Shown: positions 23,024 to 33,507 of the stretch, piece by piece
How the letters are laid out: every line of letters begins with the position of its first letter
Numbering within the stretch: position 1 is the stretch's first letter
Source of the DNA: Mesorhabditis belari
Lineage: Eukaryota; Nematoda; Chromadorea; Rhabditida; Rhabditidae
Length of the DNA: 64,000 bases
Direction: 5' to 3'
NCBI GenBank assembly: GCA_958450365.1
Contig: CAUEEP010000730.1
Location: forward strand, 2,541,001 to 2,605,000
Position numbers and translations under genes: made by a program
The notes under the pieces: model-generated
What the model saw: the letters and a program-made list of their open reading frames with translations, nothing else
Told to the model about the DNA's origin: nothing
Databases searched by the model: none

Positions 23024-26000
23024 ATGGCTAATCCAACAATCTACTTTTTGATCACTTTTGCGGGTTTTGTCGCCTTGGAAGCGCCAGAGAAAGAAATCGT
23101 CAAAATTGGGCTTGTTTATCAAGTTTGTTTAATAAATTGTTTAAGAATAAGGTCATTTTGTGTTCTCAAACTTTCTTTTCATTTAACTTTTCTCCATTTC
23201 AATCTATAAAATCTCATTTTGTTAGAAAAAAAATCGCTTTATTGGTAGAAATCAGTTTATTAAAACTGCTAACAAAAATGATCAGAATGAAATTTTTATC
23301 TTAAAAAAATCTCGACTCTTATACCCTCGGAATACAGTAACCCAAAATACGAATTGACTAAGCTTTAGCTTTAGTTTAACTACCGTAAATACTGTAATAG
23401 TACCCCACACCCCTCGTACAGTCGCGTAGTCGCAAAAGTTTTTTTAGTATTTCATTTGTTTCAAAGCACCCGTACTTTCAAAAAATTGCGTCTTTGGTAT
23501 CAAAAAATAGCTGAAATTCAGGGCTATTTTTTGATACCTAAGCGCGCATTGTAGCATAAACCAGTGTCGAGAAAAACTCATTCAAAGCTAGACTACGCAA
23601 CACTCTGCACCGTCATTATGGGGGTCCAATTACAGTATTTACGGTAGGTATAGAAAAATAGAAAAATAGAAAACCCAAAGTCTAAAAAATCAAAGAAGGC
23701 AACAAAGTCGAAAAGACAAACTCTACAAAATCCTTTTATTTAGGGCTACACAAAGTCAAAGACTTATGAAAAAACTTTTCGCACCGTCATTCAACAAATT
23801 GGAGACACAGCAAAAAGCTCGTTAGTCGAAAATTTGAATATAAATCAAAGCAAAGAGAAAACTTTGAGAACGATGCGAAAAGTGGGAGCAAAGTATGTGT
23901 TTGCTCCAGTCGACTGTACGGTACCCCGAGGAATGTTTTATGTCTCTCATGTTCTTCACTGTCTCTGTGATGTTTTTGTCAAGGAAAAAGTTGGGTTTAG
24001 AAACAAGAAAAATGAAACAAGAAAAAAAAGAAACAATTTCCACCAAGCTTATTAGGTTGCTGTGATAATTTTCATCACTTCTACCGAGGAATTTGATAGC
24101 TCCACAGCCGCCGCTCAGGTCGGGCAAAAATCGAGAAAATAAAGGAAATATGATAGAGGAAAAGCTAGAGAATAAATAGAGAAAATATAATTTTGACTCA
24201 TACCCACAGAATACAGTAAACGGAAATACAAAAGTTGTACTCGATTGAAAATCGAGTACAACTGCCTCAAACCTGCCTCTGCTAGCAAACTGCAAAGAAT
24301 TTTAGTATTTTCTCACAATGGCTTCTCACACGGGCATTCCGATCATTGCATTTAATGCTGACAACTCTGGCTTTACATTTATTAAGGTAGGATTGGTTGA
24401 AGTAAGGCTTAAAGCTTTAACGCTTTCAAAAAGCTACAGCTTTAAAGCTTTCAAAAAAAAGTTTTAGAACTTGACGCCGTATCGAATTTTACAATTTGCT
24501 CCACCAATCGAACACCAGATTCAAGTTTTTTCCATAAGAATCCACCAGAAAATTTTTTTTCAGGCAATGCTCGCTTTATTGAATCGATACAATTGGAGCA
24601 AATTTGGCGTCGTAGCTAGCAATATGGCTGGTTTGGAACATCTAATTCTTCTAATAAATCTTTTCTAGGAAGCAATGAGTTCATCGAAAGTGTCTACAGC
24701 GAAGTTCGCAAAGAAAATCAAGGTCGACAAGGAATTCCGTAAATAAACTCGATTTTCTATTAATAGTAAATTTAGTCTTGAGTTGATTTTTGATTCTGTT
24801 GTTGATACGTTGAATGCTAGCCATGTTCATTCACAAATGGCTGAGCTGAGAAAATCTCAAGCAAAAATTGTACTCCTTTACAGTACTGGGGCACAAGCTA
24901 AAGTCATATTTGAGGTTTATTTTTAAAAGAGATTTATTAACAAATATTTACCTAGAAAGCTGAGAGTTTCGGTCTACTTTCTGAAAAATATCTCTGGATA
25001 GGAACTCAATCTGTTAAAGGTAAAAAAGGAAAATACATTAATAAGTTATTGAAAGATTTATTAGGAATGTTTGACACTTTCACTCCGCCAGTTCAACCAG
25101 GAATGCTGAGTATCAACTTTTACACGAAAGCCGATTTGATTGCGAACTCTGATGACGTGGTGGCTTTGAATATTGGAATGGCTCCAAAAGTTTGATTTCA
25201 ATTTTAAACATCATAAACCGAACAAAGCATTCAGCTATTTGCACAATCGTTGGTTGGATTGAACGACTCGGCAGAGATTTCTCTTCAATCTGATGCTTCA
25301 TGCAAAGCAAATGAGGGATCAGCCAGCTGGAAGAATGGAGCTTATCTTTACGAGTAACATTAAAAAAAAAAGTCTTACATAATTTTCAAGCAAATTTACT
25401 TTAGAGCTATGAAGAATTCATCGGTCAAGGGCTATCCATATCCACAAAAAGACAGTCAATCGGCGTTTGTTTTCAAATTCGATAAATATGGAAAGCTGAA
25501 AAACTCGTTGCTCACGATCTCAAATCTTCGACTAAAAACCAAAGATCGACAGATTTATTTTTGGGAAAAGGTTGATGTAAACGGTGATAAAGACTCTTTT
25601 TTGATATCTAGGTTGGAGAGTTCTACAATGGAGAGTTGAGAATGCAGGATGTACAGTGGCCGGGAGGGAAAGCCAATCCACCACAAGGATCAACAGACAA
25701 ATTTCATGTTAAGGTACCTAAGAGTTTTTTTTTTTAAAGAAGAGGCCCGAATTAGGACTGAATTAGGATTCTCATTGCATCTAAAAGTTTAGACTAATTA
25801 AACCCGAGCGTCAATTGGTAGACTCAATAAAATGAATAGCGCAAAATGATTCACCGACCCTGAAAACCCCCGGGTACAAATTTACACCTCAATATCTTCT
25901 TTTTATATTATCTACAAAGCATAAGAAAAATCGCTGTGTAAATGACTGCCGAAATGTTCTTTGTACGCGCGCACAATCGCTCTTCATCTGGCAAACTCGT

Positions 26001-28775
26001 CTGGCATAAGGGACCTTTCTTGCTTGGCTTTTTTCTGGTTGGAGATAAGGATGAGAAGCGGTGGGCGATTGAGGCAGCTTCGTCATCTGGGGCGTCACTA
26101 TGTTCAAACTCCTGGGAGAACTTCCTGCCAAAAAATTGGCTTTATTTTTTTCTAGAAACAATTTACCAATTCTAGGTTGTGACACTTCATGAGCCCCCAT
26201 TCATCACCGTTTCTGAGCTCGATCCGGACACAGGACTTTGTCCAGGAAATCAAGTGAAGCCTAATTTTGAGTAATTTCATGTACATTCAGGGCTCATTAT
26301 GTGATTGGGGAAAAGAGGAGATCGACATTGAAGGAAATAGAAAGTAAACAAAAAAAATTTTTGCAATAACTCATTTGAATGCTTTCAGAAATCGAACATT
26401 GACTAAATGCTGCTCGGGGTATTGTGTGGATTTGTTGAACAAGCTGGCCAACGACATCGGTTTCACATACACTCTCTACAAAGTTCGGGATGAAAAATGG
26501 GGACTTAAAACAGTTAAAGAAATTGTTAGCTTTTGAGAATATCTTGAAAATTTTTCTAGGAAAAGGGTTGGAATGGTTTGATCGCCGATCTGATCAATCA
26601 TAAAGCTGATATGTGTGTTACATCTTTGAAAGTTCGTATTTATATTTGCGAATCTAATTTTGAAATTCAGTTGAACTCAGAAAGAGCAAAAGATATCGAT
26701 TTTTCGATTCCATTCCTTGACACCGGAATCTCGATCATTGTCAAAATACGCAGTGGAGTGCTTAGTCCAACAGCATTCCTTGGTTTGTTTTGAGTAGATG
26801 CTTGAAAACATTTTTCTTTCTAGAGCCATTCGAATATTCGACTTGGGTTATTATTCTATGTGTTTCAATCCAAGGCGCTGCACTTGCAATTTTCATTTTT
26901 GAATGGGTTTCTCCATATTCATTTAATATGCAACGATACCCTCCACCCGGTACAAACATTCTCGAGCAATTCCCAAATTCAAACAAACTTTTGCAGATCA
27001 TAAATTTTCTCTTTGCCGTTCTTATTGGCTTGTTTGGGCGACTCTCTTCAGCGCTAGTGTTTCAACAGGTTTAATATCTAATCATAAATATTTTGAATTG
27101 AATTTCTTCTTGTTTACAGATGTACCCCGATCAGCTGTTTCGCGTTGTATGGCCCTTGTATGGGCGGCTTTTGGTCTCACTTTTCTCGCTGTTTACACAG
27201 CAAATCTTGCAGCTTTCATGATCACCCGAGTTCAATATTATGATTTGTCTGGTATTCACGATCCAATGGTGAGTGAGAGCTGCTCTTTAATCATCTTTTG
27301 AATTCAAAACATAAATTTTCTCTTTGCCGTCTTTATTGGCTTGTTTGGGCAACTCTCTTTATTGAGAGCTGCTCTTTAATCGACAGATTTTGAAGTCAAA
27401 TCATAAATAAATAACAAAAAACATTTAAGCTCATATATCCCGAAGATCAAAAACCACCATTTCGATTTGGCACTGTGGATGGGGGAAATACACACGAAAC
27501 AATGAAACGGTTTCACTAAAGTCTAACAATTACAAAAAATTTTTCTTTAGCAATTGGCACAGAATGAATGATTATGTGGAAAGAAACAACTTTTTTGTGC
27601 AAAATGTTTCAGCGGGTGTGGAGGCTGTGAGAAATGAGTACGTTCTTGTGTTAACTGCTCAAGTGGCTCAAGTGAGCTCCGTGGCCGACTGGCTAAGAGC
27701 CCCGTATCTTAGTCGGGAAGTCAAGGGGACAATCCCGCCGGTTTTGATTAGATTATTGGTTCTTTTTTCCATATGCAAGGGGCTTTCCCTACATTTAGGT
27801 CTTAGGTGTTATGGTGTAGTGTTTGTACTACATTATTCTTGTGAATAAAATCTAAAACACTCGAATATTTTAGCCAATTGGATGCTTTTATTTATGATGC
27901 TGTCGTCATCGATTATATGGCTGGAAAAGATCCGAATTGTGAACTCACAAGGGTTTACAGAAAAAAAAACAGACTTAATTCAATCGATTTAGGTGGGTAA
28001 ATGGTCTAGTATGACTGGCTATGGGATTGGTTTTCCGAAAAACTCTCCTTATGTGCAAATGGTGAATCAATGGATGTTGCAGTATCAACAAAATGGTTTT
28101 AAAGAGCGAAACGTTTTTAAAGAAATCAACTTTTAGGAGATTTGGAAAGGTTGCAAAATTTTTGGCTAAATGGCGCTTGCACTCGAGACGGACACACGCA
28201 AACACAAAGTGCACCACTTGGAGTCGAAAACTTCATGTCGGCTTTTCTCATGCTTGGCGGCGGAATTGTTTGCCTTTGTTTTAATAAATTAAATTCCGAA
28301 ATATTCTCTAGATCATCGCTTTAATCGTATTGGGATTTGAGCATATCTATTGCCATCAATTGCGAACAACTCTGCAAAAGCTTGACCCTCGTGGATGGTG
28401 TGGAATTGTGAGTATGGTAGGCGAGAAATCAAGAGTTTCATTTCAAATCTATCAAATAGGCAATGGGGAAATCGTTGACATTACAAGAAGCAACAGAGCG
28501 AGTGAAAGAATGGAGATCTAGAGCTCAATCCCTCGCTTCTACAGCTGCTCCCACTTCACCGCTCAGTCGACGGACAATTCCATCACAAAAAGCTCGATCT
28601 CGTGGAGGGTTTGTTTTTAGAAGATTTAGAAGATTTAGAAGATTTAGAAAAAGAGTCAGGAAAATATTTTCAATCTTTTAGTAGTGAAGCTTCGATGAAT
28701 TCGAGACGTTGCCTCTCTCGATCTCCTCTTTCAAATCGGAAATCTCAGTTCTTGAATGTGGAAACAATATTTTGA
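23024..28775 (+). CDS. nmr-2: NMDA-type ionotropic glutamate receptor subunit, NR2/NMR-2 type
   Basis: Spliced CDS of about 987 aa. Exons: 23024-23122, 23744-23950 (end uncertain), 24056-24118, 24306-24386, 24468-24524, 24564-24630, 24669-24738, 24776-24914, 24956-25019, 25065-25189, 25235-25353, 25405-25570, 25612-25713, 26176-26253, 26291-26343, 26389-26512, 26560-26631, 26671-26782, 26824-26949, 26997-27068, 27120-27268, 27430-27509, 27551-27637, 27874-27952, 27993-28095, 28137-28267, 28312-28407, 28460-28608, 28682-28775. A signal peptide (IYFLITFAGFVALEA) precedes the amino-terminal domain. The ligand core has CCSGYCVDLLNKL, LNSERAKDIDFSIPF and LDAFIYDAVVIDYMAGKD. M1, the pore loop (SYWLVWATLFSASVS), M3 with AVYTANLAAFMI and M4 follow, then a short R/S-rich tail. 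AVYTANLAAFM and DLSGIHDP fit NR2 rather than NR1. The product would be a postsynaptic Ca2+-permeable channel subunit. The acceptor at 27429 (TTTAAG) is unusual. Confidence 0.93.
23381..23647. mobile_element. MITE family A, copy 4 (nmr-2 intron 1)
   Basis: TACCGTAAATACTGTAATAG-TACCCC at the left and AATTACAGTATTTACGGTA at the right. The interior (CTTTGGTATCAAAAAATAGC, GTAGCATAAACCAGTGTCGA) is nearly identical to copy 1. TA flanks. Confidence 0.9.
25890..26160. mobile_element. MITE family L fragment in nmr-2 intron 13
   Basis: Shares CAATCGCTCTTCATCTGGCA-AAC and the preceding TATCTTCTTTTT...CTGTGTAAATGA with the element at 54140-54660. Only one arm is convincing here, so it is a partial or diverged copy. 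Confidence 0.6.
27310..27375 (+). pseudogene. nmr-2: Stray duplicate of the nmr-2 pore-loop exon
   Basis: ATAAATTTTCTCTTTGCCGT at 27310 and the 30 bases that follow repeat the start of exon 26997-27068 with three or four changes. In the exon's frame it still reads HKFSLCRLYWLVWATLF. It lacks a good acceptor. It is followed by GAGAGCTGCTCTTTAAT, which also occurs at 27273, so a small template-switch duplication is likely. Confidence 0.8.
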
Positions 28776-29314
28776 AAGCAATAAAGAAATTCGACTCAAT
28801 TTTGAAGCAAAAGAATTGCAGACAGACAAATGACTCATTCATCGGGCACAGGCCAAGAATGGAGTGTGGAAAGGATGGAGAGAGGTGTAAGCGAATACAT
28901 TTCTGTCGACCCACCCCGTCCATCTTTTCCTTTTCCCTTTTTTTGTTGTGACCACATTTCCCTCCATTTTTCTCTTCTCTTACCATCTTTTCTCTATTAT
29001 TCAAATTAGTCTTTACCAGTTAACTTCTTTTTTATTATCATCTTCCAATAATATTTAATATCTATCTTTTCTCTTTAATATCTATTTAATATCTATCTTT
29101 AATATCTATCTATCTATCTAAATTGAACCACAGTTTTCCTGTTGTTTTCCAAAGTCCATCCATTTTGCATCTTCCAGCGATTTCTTTTTGGTTTACAAAA
29201 TCAATTCAACAGAGGCGGCAAAAATTTCTTTTCCTTTTTCTCTGACGCATTTTGATTTCGATTTTTTAGTGGATACAAATAGTGTTTATTTGCTTTTAAA
29301 CGAAAAGATACGCA
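28776..29314. other. Gap between nmr-2 and cutc-1
   Basis: Pyrimidine-rich sequence and a microsatellite-like run of AATATCTATC units (about 29048-29120). The TTTTTTAG at 29262-29270 could be a trans-splice acceptor for cutc-1. I see no gene. Confidence 0.5.
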
Positions 29315-31899
29315 ATGCCAAACTATAAACTCGAAGTATGCATTGATAGCTTTGATTCGGCAATTGCTGCTGTGGAGGGAGGTTTGTTGCAGAAATTTAG
29401 AAATCGATTTAAAATCTATTTAAAATCTATTTAAAATCAATCTATAAAATGAGCGACAATCAGTGAATTTTACGTAATAAGAAACATTTGAGGTGCAACT
29501 CAATTGGAAGTATGTTCAGCTTTGCCTTTGGGTGGATTGACTCCGTCGATCGGTGCAAATAAGCATATTTCCTTTTTAATCGATCTTTATAGGACTCGTG
29601 AAAAAGATTTACGACAAATTCCCGATCACAAAGATGATGATAATGATAAGATGTCGAGGAGGAGACTTTGTTTATGAAGAAAATGAGGTATCGATTGGGA
29701 GAGTTCAAAAAAAAGAGCTCAGAATTTAGATGTTAACAATGCTGGAGGATGTCGCCAATTTAAAGCCTTATGCCAGTGGATTTGTTTTTGGATGCCTAAA
29801 CTCGTAAGTTTTAATGAAATTTTTCAATTGTTAAGAGAAAATTTAGAGATGACACGTTGAATTTGGTAAATTGTGGACGATTACTTGGCGTCGCGGCTCC
29901 ATTGCCCTGCACTTTGCATAGAGCATTTGATTTGACCGCTGATTGGAAAACATCTCTTGATGAAGCTATACAATTGGGCTTTACATCCATATTGACAAGG
30001 TATTCAGTCAGAAAAAAAAATGAATATAGCAACAAATATATTCAGTGGTCAATGCTCTCTGGCTATTCAAGGCATTGCTTTGCTCACCGAAATTGTCGTT
30101 TATTCGGGAACGAGAATTGAAATCATCGTAGGTATCGCAAAAAAAAACTTTATTTGTATTTTGAATTCATAAAATTGGAGGATCTGGTGTGAGTGAGGCG
30201 ACTTTACAATCATTGATCACGGCGACAAATGCGCGTGCATATCATGGATCTGGTAAGAGCGGCATATCTAGTGTTGCACTCAACAAAAATCATTTTCTCA
30301 AAAACCAAAAGAGTTCACAGTTTTTTTCGTTTAGATATTTAAAATCTACCGATATTTTTCACCTAGATTCATGAGTTAAAAATTTAAAACTTATAAAACT
30401 TTAAACGTTATAAAACTTAGAATCAAAAAGAATCAAAAAAGACACCACAACCATGTATGTGGACACAGACACTTTTGAGACCGGTACCCCATTGCCATTC
30501 ATTCATGAGCTGACAGAGATACAAGTTGTCTGATGTGATCATCATTTCATCTGCTCAGCAACATTTTTTAATTATTTTTTGATTTGCGTTGTAGATGGGG
30601 AACATGATATTTAATTGTTTGAATGAGAGAAGCGAAATCTTTCGATTATTTCAACAATTTCTAAATCATTTCTTTAAAGAATTGTATGGATATTTTCGAA
30701 GGTTTAAGCAAACTATTCTTTTTTTATCTAACAAAATGTTAACAATATTCTATGATATTATCTATATTTAAAACTGTAAACACTTTTACATACGTCAGCT
30801 ACAAAATACGGTATGTAAAACTGTAGACACTTTTACATACCGTATTTTCTCTAATAGTAGTGCACCCAGGCGAGCCGAGTTGGCGACAATTTTACGGTTT
30901 CCAAGCTTTTGCAGAAGCTCAACACTCGAATCCCCCACTAGATCTCATCGTCAGCTACATTTTCCGATATTTTTCACCTAGATTCATGAGTTTGTGTAAA
31001 AATTTAAAACTTATAAAACTTTAAACGTGATGCTGATCTCAAAAAAAATAAAAATTTGTCAAAAACAAAAATGTCAAATTTTTGTTAGCCAAGATAAGCT
31101 CACATTTGCAATAATGAAGCTTAAAAAGTCCTAACTCTATAAGTAATTAACTCTAAAAACGTATTAATGCAGGAAAAGACGAAAAAAGACGATTTTTAGA
31201 AACCCCATACTCGAATTTAACTGTTTTTCAGCATCCTGCCGCATAGCATTTTTGTACTCCTCGGCTAGGGTTGTTAAAGTCATTAAAAAAATGTTAAGAT
31301 TCTTCTATTCTATGTAAAATTACGCGTAGATTTTATGATTAATCGTTGTTTTTCAGCTTAGCTTAATATATTGTCTTCGAAAGCCAAAAAGACGCATTAA
31401 GCAAACTATATATACCGTATTTTCTCTAATAGTAGTGCACCCCGGCGAGCCGAGTTGATGACTATTTTACGGTTTCCAAGCTTTTGCAGAAGCTCAACAC
31501 TCTAATCCCCCACTAGATCTCATCATCAGCTACATTTTCCGACCCCACATCGATAGGTTCTGATAAGCGGTTCTCGAGATTCCGAGCAATTTAGGCGACG
31601 CTCAGGGTGCACTACTATTAGAGAAAATACGGTATATATAAACAGAACTTTAAACAGAACAGAGACAGGACTTTCAAACGAGAAAATTAGTTTCTATTCA
31701 TGATAAATCACATTTAGGTTCGATAATTGTGCCATCTCGGGCTAGCGAACCGACTTTTTTTCATGGGATCTATGGATTCTCAGGTTTAAACAAAAAAAGA
31801 AAACTTATTCTAACTAAAAAAAGATTCTAGGTTCGAAAAGTTACGTGTAGAGATGCTGTTGTGAAGATGGTTCAAATTTTGCAAAGAAACTTTTTGTAA
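29315..31899 (+). CDS. cutc-1: CutC copper homeostasis family protein
   Basis: Spliced CDS of about 246 aa. Exons: 29315-29381, 29493-29552, 29593-29687, 29730-29803, 29847-29999, 30046-30131, 30181-30252, 31718-31783, 31831-31899. The order of family motifs is intact: KLEVCIDSFDSAIAAVEGG, ATQLEVCSALPLGGLTPSIG, MIMIRCRGGDFVY, ASGFVFGCLN, PLPCTLHRAFDLT and LGFTSILTR. CutC proteins are TIM-barrel cytosolic proteins linked to copper handling; the biochemical role is not settled. The last two exons read in frame only if the T run at 31755-31761 has six bases instead of seven (then ...TFFMGSMDSQ|VRKVTCRDAVVK). The 1.46-kb seventh intron is filled with repeats, whereas all others are short. Confidence 0.9.
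30427..30965. mobile_element. 535-bp dispersed repeat, copy 1 (cutc-1 intron)
   Basis: Near-identical to 54908-55443, starting GACACCACAACCATGTATGT and running through GGGGAACATGATATTTAATT to the foldback segment ACCGTATTTTCTCTAATAGT. It is flanked by imperfect direct copies of about 60 bp (CGATATTTTTCACCTAGATT-CATGAG at about 30349 and 30965). It contains a 30-codon open frame described in the findings. Confidence 0.85.
31412..31636. mobile_element. MITE family D, intact copy (cutc-1 intron)
   Basis: Perfectly matched ends TACCGTATTTTCTCTAATAG-TAGTGCACCC and GGGTGCACTACTATTAGAGA-AAATACGGTA, with interior CGAGCCGAGTT and CATCGATAGGTTCTGAT. Partial copies are at 30838-30965, 55318-55525 and about 55560-55765. 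Confidence 0.9.
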
Positions 31900-33507
31900 A
31901 ATTGTACTGAAATGTTGATGCAAATAGAAAACGTCAATGAAAAAAGTGATAATTTCCGAAAATCTGAGCATTTTCTATTTGAAATTAACTTATAAATTAC
32001 ACTTAAATTGTTTTAAATGCTACAGTGAAAATGCATTTGTTGTTAGTGTTTTGAAAATTTACTGTTTGTTGCCTGTCACGAAGTGCATTCATCTTTCTTT
32101 CTCTTGTACTCTAGTTTATTACGCATTAGATTTCATTTTTCTTGTGCTAGAATTAAAACTTTCTTCAAAATATTTACTCTCTGAAAATTTGTCGCTGAAA
32201 GTTTACGCAAAAAGAACTTTACGTCTTTCTCAAGACGAATTTTGAGGTTACTTATCTTGTTAATTTGCTTTTTACTGCATCTTTGCATAAAATTTTATTA
32301 TGATTTAAAAATTTGATTGCAGGTAAATATTTTGAAAATATTGCTGGTCATGACAGGATTGGAAACATTTTGACACGATAATTGGGAGAGAGTAAAAGTT
32401 TTTCGTCGTTTTATGTCGATATTGAGTCTTTTAAGTAGAGAGTTGAGCTTTTTTTTTTTGGATCTGTCGCTAGCCGTGGCTCGTTGTTCGCACGGCCGCA
32501 AAAGAACTCTCCAAAAAGGGAACCAAAGTAGTGTTTACGTGTGCAGCGAGCGCAAAACACCAAAAAAAACAGCAACCTTTGAGAATTAAAGGAACGATCT
32601 CTGATTCAACAAAGATCTTTGATTCATTATCTTATCGATTACTCGTTGATTGCCACTGGGATTTCCTTGACCCAATGATGTTCTTTCTCTGCTAAGATAT
32701 TTCACAATCGATAACCCTTCGATTACCTTGACCTCTGCCCCTTTTTTTCTCCCCTTCCATTATTTTTCTCCGCCTTTCATTACACCACTTTCTCTTTCTA
32801 GGTATCAACAACACTCCCCTCTGTTCCGTTTTTTGTTTCCTTGATTCAAAAGGAACAGCAAAATACCCTTGAGTAAAAGCCGAATTCCAGCAATACGAGT
32901 TGGTAACTTTCCAACCCTGAATTCTAAAATACACCTAATCTACCGTACTTGAGACGGCGCCCCCCCTTTCCGTCTATAAAATAAAGTCCCATCCCTTCAA
33001 AATTCATTCTTTTGAAGAATCGTTGCCCGGTCGGGCGCTTCTCTGTGTCTTTTGCGCGTGTATATTCCCCTTCCTCTATCCCCTTATAAAATCCTGTTTA
33101 TTGTTAAAATTTTCCTCCTTCTCGGTTTCTTTTAAAATTGTTAAAGTTTTAGAATTTCTATACATTTCCCGGTCCTTCCACTTTGTTTGTCTTCGGACAC
33201 ATGTCTTTCTTATCACCGATAAAGTTATTAAAAATCTAAATATCCTTTTTTCTATAAAGGCTAGACAATCCAACCCAGCCGCGAATCATCTTGTTATTCC
33301 TCTCGTTTTGGCAAATCATTTGGAATTAGTGTTTCTGGGTTAAAAGATTTAGCAGTTTGGGTAAGATTTCGACCCAGAGCTTTGATGTTTTGGGCCGCAA
33401 CATGTTACTCTTGTTTTCTTTATTTTTCCTCAGTTTTTATATATTTAGCAATATAATTTTAAATTCAGGTGGCTTCTCTCATCGCTCGGCTATTTTATAC
33501 AGCAACA
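31900..33507. other. Gap between cutc-1 and gpdh
   Basis: No exon of a recognised family. 32930-33350 is somewhat GC-richer with a long open plus-strand frame starting at 33023, but it lacks splice context and looks like an old repeat or an upstream untranslated region. An AG acceptor at 33477-33478 (AAATTCAG) may be the trans-splice site for gpdh. Confidence 0.4.

Noticed and set aside
23822..24295. 157-codon minus-strand frame
   Set aside because: It is antisense to nmr-2 exons 2-3, whose plus-strand frame and splice phases are convincing.
27650..27745. tRNA-like sequence (GTGGCCGACTGGCTAAGAGC ... GGGGACAATCCC) in an nmr-2 intron
   Set aside because: The A-box-like part is good, but the T-arm lacks the TTCRA loop and no acceptor stem pairs, so I do not call a tRNA. 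It may be a decayed SINE head.
33023..33343. 106-codon frame upstream of gpdh
   Set aside because: Hydrophobic, no recognisable family and no matching splice sites; more likely old repeat or 5' flank.
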